From Microbacterium sp. SORGH_AS_0888 (GTDB taxonomy: Bacteria > Actinomycetota > Actinomycetes > Actinomycetales > Microbacteriaceae): a DNA stretch of 64,000 bases. The notes beneath the pieces were generated by a model. It saw nothing but the letters and a program-made list of their open reading frames with translations, ran no database searches and was not told where the DNA came from. Position 1 is the first letter of the stretch. Every line of letters begins with the position of its first letter. Position numbers and translations under genes: made by a program. Location of the stretch: contig NZ_JAUTAZ010000001.1 in the NCBI RefSeq assembly GCF_030818905.1, positions 186,001 to 250,000 of the forward strand, in the 5' to 3' direction. Positions 16,511 to 25,793 of this stretch are shown here, piece by piece.

Positions 16511-18193
16511 TCAGCCCGCGCGGTGCCGGCGGTAGTAGGCGAGCAGCGCGCGGGTCGAGGCGTCCTGCTGCGCCGCGGCGGCCTCGTCCCCCTCGATCGC
16601 CGGGGCGATCTGCAGCGCGAGCTGCTTGCCGAGCTCGACGCCCCACTGGTCGAAGCTGTTGATCCCCCAGACCGTGCCCTGCGTGAACGTGATGTGCTCG
16701 TACAGCGCGATGAGCTGGCCGAGCACGGACGGGGTGAGCGCGGGGGCGAAGATGGATGTCGTCGGACGGTTGCCCGGGAAGGTGCGCGCCGCCACGAGGG
16801 CGCCCGTCGTCCCCTCCGCCTCGACCTCTGCGGCCGTCTTGCCGAAGGCGAGGGCCTTGGTCTGGGCGAGGAAGTTCGCGAGGAACAGCCCGTGCACGTC
16901 GCGACCGGAGTCGGTCAGCGGGTAGGCCGGGTTGGCGAAGGCGATGAAATCGGCGGGGATGAGTCGCGTGCCCTGGTGGATGAGCTGATAGAACGCGTGC
17001 TGGCCGTTCGTGCCCGGCTCGCCCCAGAACACCTCACCGGTGTCGGTCGTGACGGGGGAGCCGTCCCAGCGCACCGACTTGCCGTTGGACTCCATCGTGA
17101 GCTGCTGGAGATACGCGGGGAAGCGGTGCAGCAGCTGCGCGTACGGCAGCACCGCGTGCGACTGCGCCCCGAGGAAGTTGGTGTACCAGACGTTGAGCAG
17201 TCCCATGAGAACCGGCACGTTCCGCTCGAGCGGGGTCGTGGCCACGTGCACGTCGACGGCGTGGAACCCGCTCAGAAGCTCGAGGAACGCCGCGGGCCCG
17301 AGCGTGATCGCGAGGGACAGCCCGATCGCGGAGTCGACGGAGTAGCGACCGCCGACCCAGTCCCAGAAGCCGAAGGCGTTCGCGGGGTCGATGCCGAACT
17401 CCGCGACGCGGTCGAGCGCCGTCGACACGGCGACGAAGTGGTGCGCAACGGCGTCGGTGCGCGCATCCGGCGCGTCGGCGAGCACGCCCGCCTCGGCCAG
17501 CTCCCGCCACAGCCAGTCACGGGCGAGCCGTGCGTTCGTGAGCGTCTCGAGCGTCGTGAACGTCTTCGAGGCCACGATGAAGAGCGTCGTCTCGGGGTCG
17601 AGACCGCTCGTCTTCTGGGCGATGTCGGTCGGGTCGATGTTCGAGACGAAGCGTGCCTCGATCCCGGCATCCGCGAAGGGCTTCAGCGCCTCGTAGACCA
17701 TGACGGGGCCGAGGTCGGAGCCGCCGATCCCGATGTTGACGACGTGCGTGACGCGCTTACCGGTCACGCCGGTCCACTCGCCCGAGCGCACTCGGTCCGC
17801 GAAAGCCGACATCCGCTCCAGCACCTCGTGCACGTCGTGGTCGACCTGCTGGGAGTCGACGACGAGCGCGGGCTCGGCACCCCGGGGGCGCCGGAGCGCC
17901 GTGTGCAGGACCGCGCGGTCCTCGCTCGTGTTGAGATGCGCGCCGGCCAGCATCTCGGCGAAGCGCTCGGCGACCCCGGTCTGCTCCGCCAGGCGCACGA
18001 GCGAGGCCAGGATCTCGTCGGTGACGAGGTTCTTGGACAGGTCGACGTGGAGGTCGGCGAGCGGGAGGGACAGGCGCTCCGCGCGCTGCGGGTCGGCGGC
18101 GAACCAGCCGCGCAGATCGGCGTGGAACGCGGAGCGGTGAGCGTCGAGCTCGGCCCAGGCAGCGGTCGTGGTGGCATCGATAGGGCTGGTCAC
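16511..18193 (-). CDS. pgi: Glucose-6-phosphate isomerase
   Basis: 560 residues. Interconverts glucose 6-phosphate and fructose 6-phosphate in glycolysis and gluconeogenesis. Signature regions are present: [19 protein letters not shown] (sugar-phosphate binding), [14 protein letters not shown] (PGI signature 1) and [14 protein letters not shown] (signature 2, holding the catalytic Lys). The start is GTG at 18193: a TAGCGT hexamer lies six bases upstream, fitting a leaderless transcript. The gene is convergent with the electron-transfer gene and stands alone. Confidence 0.96.
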   Translation of the reverse strand: MTSPIDATTTAAWAELDAHRSAFHADLRGWFAADPQRAERLSLPLADLHVDLSKNLVTDEILASLVRLAEQTGVAERFAEMLAGAHLNTSEDRAVLHTALRRPRGAEPALVVDSQQVDHDVHEVLERMSAFADRVRSGEWTGVTGKRVTHVVNIGIGGSDLGPVMVYEALKPFADAGIEARFVSNIDPTDIAQKTSGLDPETTLFIVASKTFTTLETLTNARLARDWLWRELAEAGVLADAPDARTDAVAHHFVAVSTALDRVAEFGIDPANAFGFWDWVGGRYSVDSAIGLSLAITLGPAAFLELLSGFHAVDVHVATTPLERNVPVLMGLLNVWYTNFLGAQSHAVLPYAQLLHRFPAYLQQLTMESNGKSVRWDGSPVTTDTGEVFWGEPGTNGQHAFYQLIHQGTRLIPADFIAFANPAYPLTDSGRDVHGLFLANFLAQTKALAFGKTAAEVEAEGTTGALVAARTFPGNRPTTSIFAPALTPSVLGQLIALYEHITFTQGTVWGINSFDQWGVELGKQLALQIAPAIEGDEAAAAQQDASTRALLAYYRRHRAG

Positions 18194-18199
18194 ATCTCC

Positions 18200-18205
18200 A
18201 CGCTA
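18200..18205 (-). promoter_or_regulatory. Candidate -10 of leaderless pgi transcript
   Basis: TAGCGT on the minus strand, six bases before the GTG start at 18193; no Shine-Dalgarno. Confidence 0.5.
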
Positions 18206-18218
18206 GCGCGCCGGCCGG

Positions 18219-19712
18219 TCACCCGGCTGCAGCCTCCGCGGCGATCGTCGGAGCCGCATCGGACTCGGCCTCCGCGCGGGCGGGATCGGCGGGCTTCGCG
18301 GGCAGGCGCACGATGAAGGTCGTGTCGCCCGGTTGCGAGCGCACCGAGATCTCGCCACCGTGGGCGTGGACGATCGCGCGGACGATCGAGAGCCCCAGGC
18401 CCGTCCCGCCGGTGTTGCGGGCGCGTGAGCGATCGGCGCGCGAGAACCGTTCGAACAGCTCCTGCGCGACCGATGGGTCCACGCCGGGGCCGTCGTCGTG
18501 CACGCGCAGCACGGCCTCACCCTCCTCCCGAGCCACGGAGAGGGTCACGGTCGTTCCGGGCGGCGTGTGGGTGCGGGCGTTCGCGAGCAGGTTGGTGACG
18601 ACCTGGTGCAGGCGCGGCTCGTCACCGGCGATGACGACGGGGTCCTCGCCGACGTCCAGGATCCACTCGTGGTCACGGCCGGCGACCCGCGCATCGCCGA
18701 TCGACTCGATCGCGAGACGGCTGAGATCGACCGCGCCGTAGACGAGCTCCTGCCCCTCCTCCAGGCGTGCGAGCAGCAGCAGGTCCTCGACGAGCGCCGT
18801 CATCCGCAGCGACTGGGCCTGGATGCGCTCGAGCGCGGACTCGGTGTTCTCACTCAGCGTGGGGTCGCGCAGCGACAGCTCGCTGTATCCGCGGATGGAC
18901 GCGAGGGGCGTGCGCAGCTCGTGACTCGCATCGGCCACGAACCGCCGCATCCGCTCCTCGTTGCGCTGGCGCGCGTCGAGGGAGGACTCGACGTGATCGA
19001 GGAGCGTGTTGAGCGAGGCGCCGACCCGGCCGATCTCGGTCGTGTCGTCGGTCTGCGCGGCCGGGACCCGCTCGGAGATCGTGACCTCGCCCTCGCTGAG
19101 CGGCTGTGCGGCCACCCGTTCCGCCGTCGCGGCCACCGAGCGCAGCGGGGCCAGTGACCGGCGGATGATGATCGCCAGCAGCACCCCGAGGATCAGGAGG
19201 CCTCCGACGGTGACGAGCCCGACCGTCGTCACGATCTGTCCGAGAGTCGATGTCACCTCGCTCGTCGGCAGACCGTAGACGGCGAACGAGCCGGACGAGG
19301 AGGAGACGAACACCCGGTACTCGCCCAGGTCGTCGATCCGCACGGTCGCGGGCGCGCCGGACTCGATCTGGCCGAGCAGCTGCGAGATCTGGCTGTCGCT
19401 GAGGGTGGCGACCTTCGCATCCGTCGACACATAGGCGCCGCTGACCAGGCCCAGCGGGTTGCGGTAGACGAGGAGGGTTCCCGTCTCCTGCCGGCCGTCG
19501 TTGAGGATGTCGGCCGCGGTGCTGGAGGGGTAGCCGCGCAACTGGATGCTCTGGACCTGGCCGTCCAGGTTCTCGCGCATGATGGAGCTGAGGATCGTGC
19601 CGGTCGCCAGCCCCACACCGCCGAGGATCACGGCCACCATGCCGATCACGGCGGTCATGAGCCGTGCCTGCAGCGTGAGACGTCGCCGGCGCCGTGGAGC
19701 GGGAGTGCTCAC
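18219..19712 (-). CDS. Sensor histidine kinase (HAMP, HisKA, HATPase)
   Basis: 497 residues. Helix 1 at about 18-42, an extracytoplasmic sensor of about 115 residues, helix 2 at about 158-183, HAMP linker to about 250, then HisKA with phosphorylated His264 in DASHELRTPLASIRGY, and the ATPase with N-box NLLANARTHTPPG, DDGPGVD and GGTGLGLSI. It autophosphorylates and passes phosphate to the regulator encoded just upstream. Its GTG start overlaps the regulator's stop (GTGA). The architecture resembles MprB/TcrY-like kinases of Actinomycetota; the signal is unknown. Confidence 0.93.
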   Translation of the reverse strand: MSTPAPRRRRRLTLQARLMTAVIGMVAVILGGVGLATGTILSSIMRENLDGQVQSIQLRGYPSSTAADILNDGRQETGTLLVYRNPLGLVSGAYVSTDAKVATLSDSQISQLLGQIESGAPATVRIDDLGEYRVFVSSSSGSFAVYGLPTSEVTSTLGQIVTTVGLVTVGGLLILGVLLAIIIRRSLAPLRSVAATAERVAAQPLSEGEVTISERVPAAQTDDTTEIGRVGASLNTLLDHVESSLDARQRNEERMRRFVADASHELRTPLASIRGYSELSLRDPTLSENTESALERIQAQSLRMTALVEDLLLLARLEEGQELVYGAVDLSRLAIESIGDARVAGRDHEWILDVGEDPVVIAGDEPRLHQVVTNLLANARTHTPPGTTVTLSVAREEGEAVLRVHDDGPGVDPSVAQELFERFSRADRSRARNTGGTGLGLSIVRAIVHAHGGEISVRSQPGDTTFIVRLPAKPADPARAEAESDAAPTIAAEAAAG

Positions 19713-20443
19713 TGCGGGGCTTTGATCATGTACCCGACGCCCCGCACCGTGTGGATCAGCGGGTCGCGGCCCTGGTCGATCTTCTTGCGGAGGTACGAGA
19801 TGTAGAGCTCGACGACCGAGGAACGGCCGCCGAAGTCGTAGTTCCACACGCGGTCGAGGATCTGCGCCTTCGACACGACGCGCCGCTGGTTGCGCATGAG
19901 GTAGCGCAGCAGCTCGAACTCCGTCGCGGTCAGCTCGATCTCCGTGCCCGCGCGCTCGACCTCGTGGCTGTCCTCGTTCAGGCTGAGATCGCCCACGCGG
20001 AGGATCGGCTCGGAGTCGTCCGCCCGTGCCGTGCCGGCACGGCGCATGAGCCCGCGCAGCCGTGCGACGACCTCTTCGAGGCTGAAGGGCTTGGTGACGT
20101 AGTCGTCGCCGCCCGCCGTCAGCCCGGCGACGCGGTCGGCGACGGCGTCCTTGGCCGTGAGGAACAGCACGGGCACGTCGTTGCCGGACTGCCGCAGCCG
20201 CTGCAGGACCGCCATGCCGTCGAGGTCGGGCATCATGATGTCGAGCACCATGGCGTCCGGGTCGAACTCGCGCGCGACCGTCAGGGCGTCGAAGCCGCTC
20301 GCGGCGGTCTTCACGTCCCATCCCTCCATGCGAAGGGCCATCGACAACAGATCGGTGAGCATCTGCTCGTCGTCGACGACGAGCACGCGGGGCGCCGTGC
20401 CGTCGGCACGGTGGAGGGCGGGGGAGGGAACGGCCATCGTCAT
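19709..20443 (-). CDS. OmpR/PhoB-family response regulator
   Basis: 244 residues. The receiver domain has acidic pocket Asp24-Asp25, phospho-acceptor Asp68 in LDIMMPD and the conserved Lys of VTKPF. The C-terminal winged helix ends with the typical VVELYISYLRKKIDQG and IHTVRGVGYMI. Cognate of the histidine kinase that follows it. Divergent from the MacB-like ABC exporter; the 168 bases between hold two sets of direct repeats with 11-base period, the pattern bound by this family, so it probably regulates the exporter and itself. Confidence 0.94.
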   Translation of the reverse strand: MTMAVPSPALHRADGTAPRVLVVDDEQMLTDLLSMALRMEGWDVKTAASGFDALTVAREFDPDAMVLDIMMPDLDGMAVLQRLRQSGNDVPVLFLTAKDAVADRVAGLTAGGDDYVTKPFSLEEVVARLRGLMRRAGTARADDSEPILRVGDLSLNEDSHEVERAGTEIELTATEFELLRYLMRNQRRVVSKAQILDRVWNYDFGGRSSVVELYISYLRKKIDQGRDPLIHTVRGVGYMIKAPQ

Positions 20444-20465
20444 GGGTCCGATTCTGTCGGGGAAG

Positions 20466-20542
20466 CTATGAGACTCCTATGGCAGAGACTATGGGCACGC
20501 TGTGAATTCCGGAAGCATGCGCTCATACCCGTTTCATACCCG
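20466..20542. promoter_or_regulatory. Candidate response-regulator operator cluster
   Basis: Two arrays between the divergent regulator and ABC exporter: CTATG at 20466, 20477 and 20489 (11 and 12 bases apart), and TCATACCCG at 20523 and again at 20534 (exactly 11 bases apart). One-turn spaced direct repeats are typical OmpR/PhoB targets. Confidence 0.5.
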
Positions 20543-20611
20543 GCGCTGGCCGCGTGCTTGAGGGCCGTCCCTAGCGTCTTCGCCAGGTCCGAGCGACCGA
20601 GGAGGAGAGCC

Positions 20612-22048
20612 ATGTACGGGACATACCTGCGCCGCGAGCTGGTGGGGCGGAAGAGACAGACGATCATCGTCGCGGCGGGACTGGCGATCGCGATCGCGCT
20701 CGTGATCGTCGTGAACGCGCTCGCGGGCGGTGTGAAGGACGCCCAGTCCGCGGCTCTCGCCTCGGTCTACGGCGTCGGCACGGATCTCACGGTCTCCGGC
20801 GCACAGGCGCAGCCGGGACAGGGCGAGGGCGGGCGACGCTCGTTCGAGTTCGGTCAGAACGGCGGGACGACCGGCTCGGACGGGAGCACGACGCTCAGCC
20901 AGTCGCGCCTCGTGGCCGACGCGCGACGCGGCACCCTGCCCTCGTCGACGCTCAGCACCGTGACCGGGGTGTCGGGCGTCTCGGCGGCCGCGGCGGCGCT
21001 GAGCCTGAACAACGTCACCTTCGACGGCCAGCTGCCGCAGGCACCCGGATCAGGGACGTCCGCCGGAGGCGAGGGAAGAGCCGACCGGCAGCCGGGCGAG
21101 GGCGGCGGTGGCTTCGGCGGCGGCTCGTTCGACGTCGACTCGTTCACGGTCCTCGGCATCCAGCCCGCCGACGACACGGTGGGACCGCTGTCGGCCACGA
21201 CGCTCAGCTCGGGACGCCTGCTGGCCGACGGCGACGCGGGCTCGCACGTCGCGGTGCTGGATGCGACCTATGCGTCGAGCAAGGGGCTCGCGGTCGGCGG
21301 CACCGTCGAGGTGGGCGGCACGGCCATGCAGATCGTCGGGATCGTCGCTTCCGCGTCGTCGTCGGCCGACACCGCGGCGAACGTGTACATCCCCCTGGAC
21401 GTCGCGCAGAGCCTCGCCGGCGTCGGCGACGTGATCTCCACGATCTACGTGCAGGCCGCGTCCGCGGCCGACATCTCGGGGGTGCAGAGCGCGCTCGCCG
21501 CCGCCGTCCCCGATGCGACGGTCAGCTCGCAGTCGCAGCTCGCCACGACCGTGTCGGGCTCGCTCGCGAGCGCCTCCTCGCTCATCGAGAACCTGGGCAC
21601 GTGGCTGTCGATCATCGTGCTGGTGGTCGCGGTCGCCCTCGCGGTGCTCCTCACGATCTCGGGCGTCTCGCGGCGCACGCGCGAGTTCGGCACGCTGAAG
21701 GCGATCGGCTGGTCCAACCGACGCGTCGTCGGGCAGGTCGCGGGGGAGTCCGTCGTCCAGGGCCTCATCGGCGGTGTGGCAGGAGTCGTGATCGGGCTCG
21801 CCGGCGTGATCGCCGTCAACGTCATCCGACCGACGGTGGCGGCCGGCGGTGCCGGCGGCCCCGGCGGCGGCTTCCGGCGGGAGACCGTGCGGGCGGCGAG
21901 CGAGATCGTGCTGAGCGCGCCGCTGTCGGTGGGGATCGTCGTCGCGGCCGTCGCGCTCGCGATCGCCGGCGGACTCGTCGCGGGCGCCTTCGGGGGCTGG
22001 CGCGCGGCGCGCCTCAGCCCGGCCGAGGCCCTCCGGTCCGTCGCGTGA
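20612..22048 (+). CDS. ABC exporter permease (MacB/FtsX-type)
   Basis: 478 residues: helix 1 at about 17-40, a large extracytoplasmic MacB_PCD-like domain of about 280 residues, then three helices of the FtsX domain (SIIVLVVAVALAVLLTISGV, VAGVVIGLAGVIAVNVI, and VGIVVAAVALAIAGGLVAGAF). The GTLKAIGWSNRRV loop contacts the ATPase. The outer domain contains unusual Gly-rich stretches (GQGEGGRRS, GEGGGGFGGGSFD) absent from most homologues. A GGAGGAG precedes the ATG. Forms an exporter with the ATPase 40 bases downstream; likely target of the divergent two-component system. Confidence 0.9.
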   Translation: MYGTYLRRELVGRKRQTIIVAAGLAIAIALVIVVNALAGGVKDAQSAALASVYGVGTDLTVSGAQAQPGQGEGGRRSFEFGQNGGTTGSDGSTTLSQSRLVADARRGTLPSSTLSTVTGVSGVSAAAAALSLNNVTFDGQLPQAPGSGTSAGGEGRADRQPGEGGGGFGGGSFDVDSFTVLGIQPADDTVGPLSATTLSSGRLLADGDAGSHVAVLDATYASSKGLAVGGTVEVGGTAMQIVGIVASASSSADTAANVYIPLDVAQSLAGVGDVISTIYVQAASAADISGVQSALAAAVPDATVSSQSQLATTVSGSLASASSLIENLGTWLSIIVLVVAVALAVLLTISGVSRRTREFGTLKAIGWSNRRVVGQVAGESVVQGLIGGVAGVVIGLAGVIAVNVIRPTVAAGGAGGPGGGFRRETVRAASEIVLSAPLSVGIVVAAVALAIAGGLVAGAFGGWRAARLSPAEALRSVA

Positions 22049-22088
22049 CCGGCATCCGACACGACGGCCCTACACGAAGGAGGACGAC

Positions 22089-22814
22089 ATGACCATCGTC
22101 GACGAAGAGCAGACCCCGGCCGCGCCCGCGGACGACGCCCCGGCCTACCGCCTGGCCGGCGTGACGAAGACCTATCGGCAGCGCGCACGCGTGGTCGAGG
22201 CGTTGCGCGAGGTGGATGTCGAGATCGCCGCGGGCGAGTTCGTCACCATCCAAGGACCCACCGGCGGCGGCAAGTCGACGCTGCTGCAGGTGCTCGGCGC
22301 ACTCGATCGTCCGACCGGCGGCACGGTCGAGCTGAACGGCACGGACATCGCCACGGCGTCGAACGCGGAGCTGGGACGCCTGCGTGCGCACGAGATCGGC
22401 TTCGTCTTCCAGGGGTTCAACCTCATCCCCACCCTGACGGCGGCGGAGAACGTGGACATGGGGCTCGAGCCGCTCGGCCTGGCGCGCGCCGAGCGGGCCG
22501 CCCGGGTGACGCAGGCGCTCGCGCACGTCGGACTCGCCGAGCGCGGAGACCATCGCCCGGGCGAGCTCTCCGGAGGCCAGCAGCAGCGCGTCGCGATCGC
22601 GCGGGCGATCGCCAAGCATCCGCGGGTGCTGCTGGCGGACGAGCCGACCGGCAATCTCGACGAGCACATGCGCGATGAGATCCTCCAGCTGCTGCAGGGC
22701 CTGAACGCGGAGGGGCTGACGCTCATCGTCGTCACGCACGACTCCGCTGTCGCACGACGGGCCTCGCGTCGGCTGCGGCTGGAGAACGGCCGGGTGCACG
22801 ACATCACGCGCTGA
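22089..22814 (+). CDS. ABC exporter ATPase (LolD/MacB-type)
   Basis: 241 residues. Walker A GPTGGGKST (about residues 59-67), Q-loop VFQGFNLIP, signature LSGGQQQR and Walker B VLLADEPTGNLD, the last being diagnostic of the LolD/FtsE/MacB branch. Pairs with the FtsX-type permease immediately upstream. Shine-Dalgarno GGAGGA eight bases before the ATG. The transcript probably ends at a hairpin starting at 22820. Confidence 0.93.
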   Translation: MTIVDEEQTPAAPADDAPAYRLAGVTKTYRQRARVVEALREVDVEIAAGEFVTIQGPTGGGKSTLLQVLGALDRPTGGTVELNGTDIATASNAELGRLRAHEIGFVFQGFNLIPTLTAAENVDMGLEPLGLARAERAARVTQALAHVGLAERGDHRPGELSGGQQQRVAIARAIAKHPRVLLADEPTGNLDEHMRDEILQLLQGLNAEGLTLIVVTHDSAVARRASRRLRLENGRVHDITR

Positions 22815-22819
22815 TGTCG

Positions 22820-22877
22820 GACGCCGGGTGACGGCACGCCGCGCTGGGAGGTGCTCGGCGACGTGTCACCCGGCGTC
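22820..22877 (+). terminator. Long stem-loop after ABC exporter operon
   Basis: Perfect 13-bp inverted repeat GACGCCGGGTGAC / GTCACCCGGCGTC with a 32-base interior that can pair further (CGCCG with CGGCG). No T-tract. Best read as a terminator. Confidence 0.5.
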
Positions 22878-22979
22878 ATCCGGCGACCTTCGTCGACATC
22901 TTCGTGACGGTGCGCCCGGCGCTTCCTAGTCTCGCTGCACGGCCGCTCCCCGGCCGCAGAGACGAGAGAGGAAGCCGCC

Positions 22980-24224
22980 ATGAGCGACACGCATGTGACC
23001 ACCGATCCGCTGACCGACCGATGGGGCGGAAAGCCCGCCCCGGAAGGGAGAGAGGGCTGGCTCGCCCGCGCCGACGAGGTCGCGGAGATCCTCGCGACGG
23101 ATGCGGTCGAGCGCGATCGGGCGGGCCTGTCGCCGGTCGCCGAGGTCGCCCTGCTGAAGAACTCCGGCCTGGTGACGCTCCTCGGGCCCGTCGAGCACGG
23201 CGGGGGCGGGCAGGACTGGGCGACCGCGTTCCGCGTCATCCGCCGGATCGCGCGGGCGGACGGGTCGATCGGGCAGCTTCTCGGGTACCACTACCTGTGG
23301 GCGTGGGCCGCGCGACTGGTCGCGACCCCGGAGCAGATCGCGGCCGTCGAACAGCTCGCAACCACCGAACGGCTGCTCTACGGCGGAGCCGTCAACCCGC
23401 GTGACAGCGATCTCGTGATCCGTGAGGACGGCGACGAGCTCGTCTTCAGCGGTCGCAAGTCGTTCTCGACCGGGGGTGTGGTCAGCGACCTCACGGTCCT
23501 CGAGGGGGTGCTCGAGGGCACCGAGACGCACGTCTTCGCGATCGTCCCCACGGCGCAGCCGGGCATCGTCTTCGGTCACGACTGGGACAGCCTCGGACAG
23601 CGGCTGACGGAGTCGGGCAGCGTCGAGATCCGGGACGTACGGGTGCCGTGGGCGGCCGCCGCGGGATTCGTCGATCGCGAGTTCCAGCCCCTCGTCTACA
23701 ACACGCTGAACGTGCCGACCATCCAGCAGGTGTTCTCCAACTTCTACCTCGGCATCGCGCAGGGCGCGCTCGAACGAGCGGCCCAGTACACGCGCGAGAC
23801 GACGCGCGCCTGGCCGTACGGGGGCGACGACAAGGAGCGGGCCACCGAGGAGTGGTACATCCTGGAGGGCTACGGGGCGCTGCAGGCCAGGCTGTGGGCG
23901 GACGAGGCGCTGATCGACGCCGTCGACGCCGAGCTGGCCGCCCTCCTCCACGCACCGCGGGAGGAGCTGAGCGCCCGCGCCCGCGGAGAGGTCGCCGTGC
24001 GGGTCGCGGCGGCCAAGGTGCGCATCGTCGAGGACGGGCTCGAGACGGCGACCAAGGTGTTCGAGCTCACCGGTGCACGGGCGACGGCGCAGACGGTGGG
24101 CCTGGACATCCACTGGCGGAACCTGCGTACGCACTCGCTGCACGACCCGCTGCCGTACAAGAAGCGCGAGGTGGGGGTCTTCGCGCTGCTCGGCGAGGTG
24201 CCCGAGCCCACCTGGTACACCTGA
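22980..24224 (+). CDS. Acyl-CoA dehydrogenase-fold flavoenzyme (DszC/SfnB-like)
   Basis: 414 residues, acyl-CoA dehydrogenase fold but of the monooxygenase branch (DszC, SfnB, flavin-dependent). Recognisable parts are GHGG-type helix start LVTLLGPVEHGGGGQDWATA, the flavin/substrate segment GRKSFSTGGVVSDLTVL and the C-terminal WRNLRTHSLHDPLPYKKREVG, which is typical of SfnB/DszC rather than true dehydrogenases; the usual catalytic Glu region of beta-oxidation enzymes is absent. Such enzymes use reduced FMN and oxygen on sulfones, sulfides or N-compounds. A stand-alone gene, so its substrate is open. Convergent with gnd. Confidence 0.82.
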   Translation: MSDTHVTTDPLTDRWGGKPAPEGREGWLARADEVAEILATDAVERDRAGLSPVAEVALLKNSGLVTLLGPVEHGGGGQDWATAFRVIRRIARADGSIGQLLGYHYLWAWAARLVATPEQIAAVEQLATTERLLYGGAVNPRDSDLVIREDGDELVFSGRKSFSTGGVVSDLTVLEGVLEGTETHVFAIVPTAQPGIVFGHDWDSLGQRLTESGSVEIRDVRVPWAAAAGFVDREFQPLVYNTLNVPTIQQVFSNFYLGIAQGALERAAQYTRETTRAWPYGGDDKERATEEWYILEGYGALQARLWADEALIDAVDAELAALLHAPREELSARARGEVAVRVAAAKVRIVEDGLETATKVFELTGARATAQTVGLDIHWRNLRTHSLHDPLPYKKREVGVFALLGEVPEPTWYT

Positions 24225-24230
24225 GCGCGG

Positions 24231-24260
24231 GGCCTGCGCCGGACGCCACCGGCGCAGGCC
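24231..24260. terminator. Bidirectional terminator between convergent genes
   Basis: Perfect 12-bp inverted repeat GGCCTGCGCCGG / CCGGCGCAGGCC with a 6-base loop, centred between the stops at 24224 and 24267. Confidence 0.75.
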
Positions 24261-24266
24261 ACCGCA

Positions 24267-25733
24267 TCAGTGGGTGTCGGCCGCCTCGATCTCGGTGCGG
24301 TCGCCCGACCACAGGGTGTGGAAGGTGCCGTCCTTGTCCGTGCGGCGGTAGGTGTGCGCGCCGAAGAAGTCGCGCTGCCCCTGGATGAGGGCCGCCGGCA
24401 GCCGCCGAGCGCGGAGCCCGTCGTAGTAGGCGAGCGAGGAGCCGAACGCGGGGGCGGGGATGCCGGCGGCCGCCGCCGTCGCCACGATGTGCCGCCAGGC
24501 GTCCTGAGCGCGGCCGAGCGCCTCGACGAAGTAGGGCGCGGTGAGGAGCACGGGGAGCTCGGGCTCGGCCGCGTACGCGTCGGCGATGCGGTTGAGGAAC
24601 TGGGCGCGGATGATGCAGCCGCCTCGCCAGATCCGGCTGATCGCTCCCAGATCGATGTTCCAGCCGTACTGGGCGGCGCCCGCACGGATCTCGTCGAAGC
24701 CTTGGCTGTACGCGACGATCTTCGAGGCGTACAGCGCGAGCCGTACCTGCTCGATGAAGACCTGCGGGTCCTCGACCGTGAACGCCTCGTCGGCCGGGCC
24801 GGGCAGGGAGCCCGCGACATCCCGCTGCTCGCGGTGGCTCGACAGCGAACGCGCGAACGTCGCCTCCGCGATGCCCGAGACGGGAACCCCGAGGTCGAGG
24901 GCGGTCTGCACCGTCCAGGCGCCCGTCCCCTTGGCGCCGGCCTCGTCGACGATGACGTCCACGAGGGGCAGGCCGCTGGCCGCATCCGTCTGGCGGAGCA
25001 CCTCCGCGGTGATCTCGATGAGGTAGGACTCCAGCTCGCCCCGGTTCCACTCGGCGAAGATCTCGGCGATCTCGGCCGGGGAGGAGCCGGTGCCGCGGCG
25101 GATGAGGTCGTACGCCTCGGCGATGAGCTGCATGTCGGCGTACTCGATGCCGTTGTGGACCATCTTCACGAAGTGACCCGCGCCGTCGTGGCCGACGTGC
25201 GTGACGCAGGGCTCGCCCTCGGCGACCGCGGCGATCGAGCGCAGGATCGGCCCGAGCGTCGCCCAGGCCTCGTCCGGGCCGCCCGGCATGAGCGAGGGGC
25301 CGAGGAGGGCGCCCTCCTCGCCGCCGGAGACGCCCATGCCGACGAAGTTGAAGCCGCGCTCGCCCACGGCCTTCTCGCGGCGGATCGTGTCGGTGAACAG
25401 CGCGTTGCCGCCGTCGATGATGATGTCACCCGGCTCGAACACGGCCATCAGCTCGTCGATGACAGCATCCGTAGGGCCGCCGGCCTTGACCATGATGATC
25501 GCCGTACGCGGCTTCTGCAGGCTCGCGGCGAACTCCTCGTAGGAGAAGGCGGGGACGAAGCCGGCCTCGGGGTGGGCGGCGACGAGCTCGTCGGTCTTGC
25601 TGCGGCTGCGGTTGAAGACGGCGACCGTGTTGCCCTCGCGGGACGCGAGGTTGCGGGCCAGGTTGGAGCCCATCACGGCGAGGCCGACCACTCCGATGTT
25701 GGCGGTCGCGGTGGGCTGAGGGGTGTCGGGCAC
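24267..25733 (-). CDS. gnd: 6-phosphogluconate dehydrogenase, decarboxylating
   Basis: 488 residues. Oxidises 6-phosphogluconate with NADP to ribulose 5-phosphate and CO2. NADP fold GLAVMGSNLARNLASR at about residues 16-31, catalytic region GNALF, SGGEEGALLGPSLMPGG, VHNGIEYADMQLIAEAYD (Lys/His/Asn set) and the C-terminal DFFGAHTYRRTDKDGTFH. GTG start with AAGGAG nine bases upstream and a TACGCT -10 candidate at 25766-25771. Placed next to gluconate kinase and permease, it completes gluconate to pentose phosphate. Confidence 0.95.
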   Translation of the reverse strand: MPDTPQPTATANIGVVGLAVMGSNLARNLASREGNTVAVFNRSRSKTDELVAAHPEAGFVPAFSYEEFAASLQKPRTAIIMVKAGGPTDAVIDELMAVFEPGDIIIDGGNALFTDTIRREKAVGERGFNFVGMGVSGGEEGALLGPSLMPGGPDEAWATLGPILRSIAAVAEGEPCVTHVGHDGAGHFVKMVHNGIEYADMQLIAEAYDLIRRGTGSSPAEIAEIFAEWNRGELESYLIEITAEVLRQTDAASGLPLVDVIVDEAGAKGTGAWTVQTALDLGVPVSGIAEATFARSLSSHREQRDVAGSLPGPADEAFTVEDPQVFIEQVRLALYASKIVAYSQGFDEIRAGAAQYGWNIDLGAISRIWRGGCIIRAQFLNRIADAYAAEPELPVLLTAPYFVEALGRAQDAWRHIVATAAAAGIPAPAFGSSLAYYDGLRARRLPAALIQGQRDFFGAHTYRRTDKDGTFHTLWSGDRTEIEAADTH

Positions 25734-25793
25734 GGCAGTTCTCCTTGCGGGATCGGATCGTGTTCAGCGTATCGGGCGGAGCATCGCCCTCGG

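Noticed and set aside
16499..16514. CTGAGA-TCCG-TCTCAG over both stop codons as a terminator
   Set aside because: Only six base pairs; too weak to list as a feature with confidence.
21050..21130. Gly-rich tract in the MacB-like permease as a frameshift or repeat element
   Set aside because: The frame stays open, hydropathy and flanking domain continue, and no exact nucleotide repeat unit is present.
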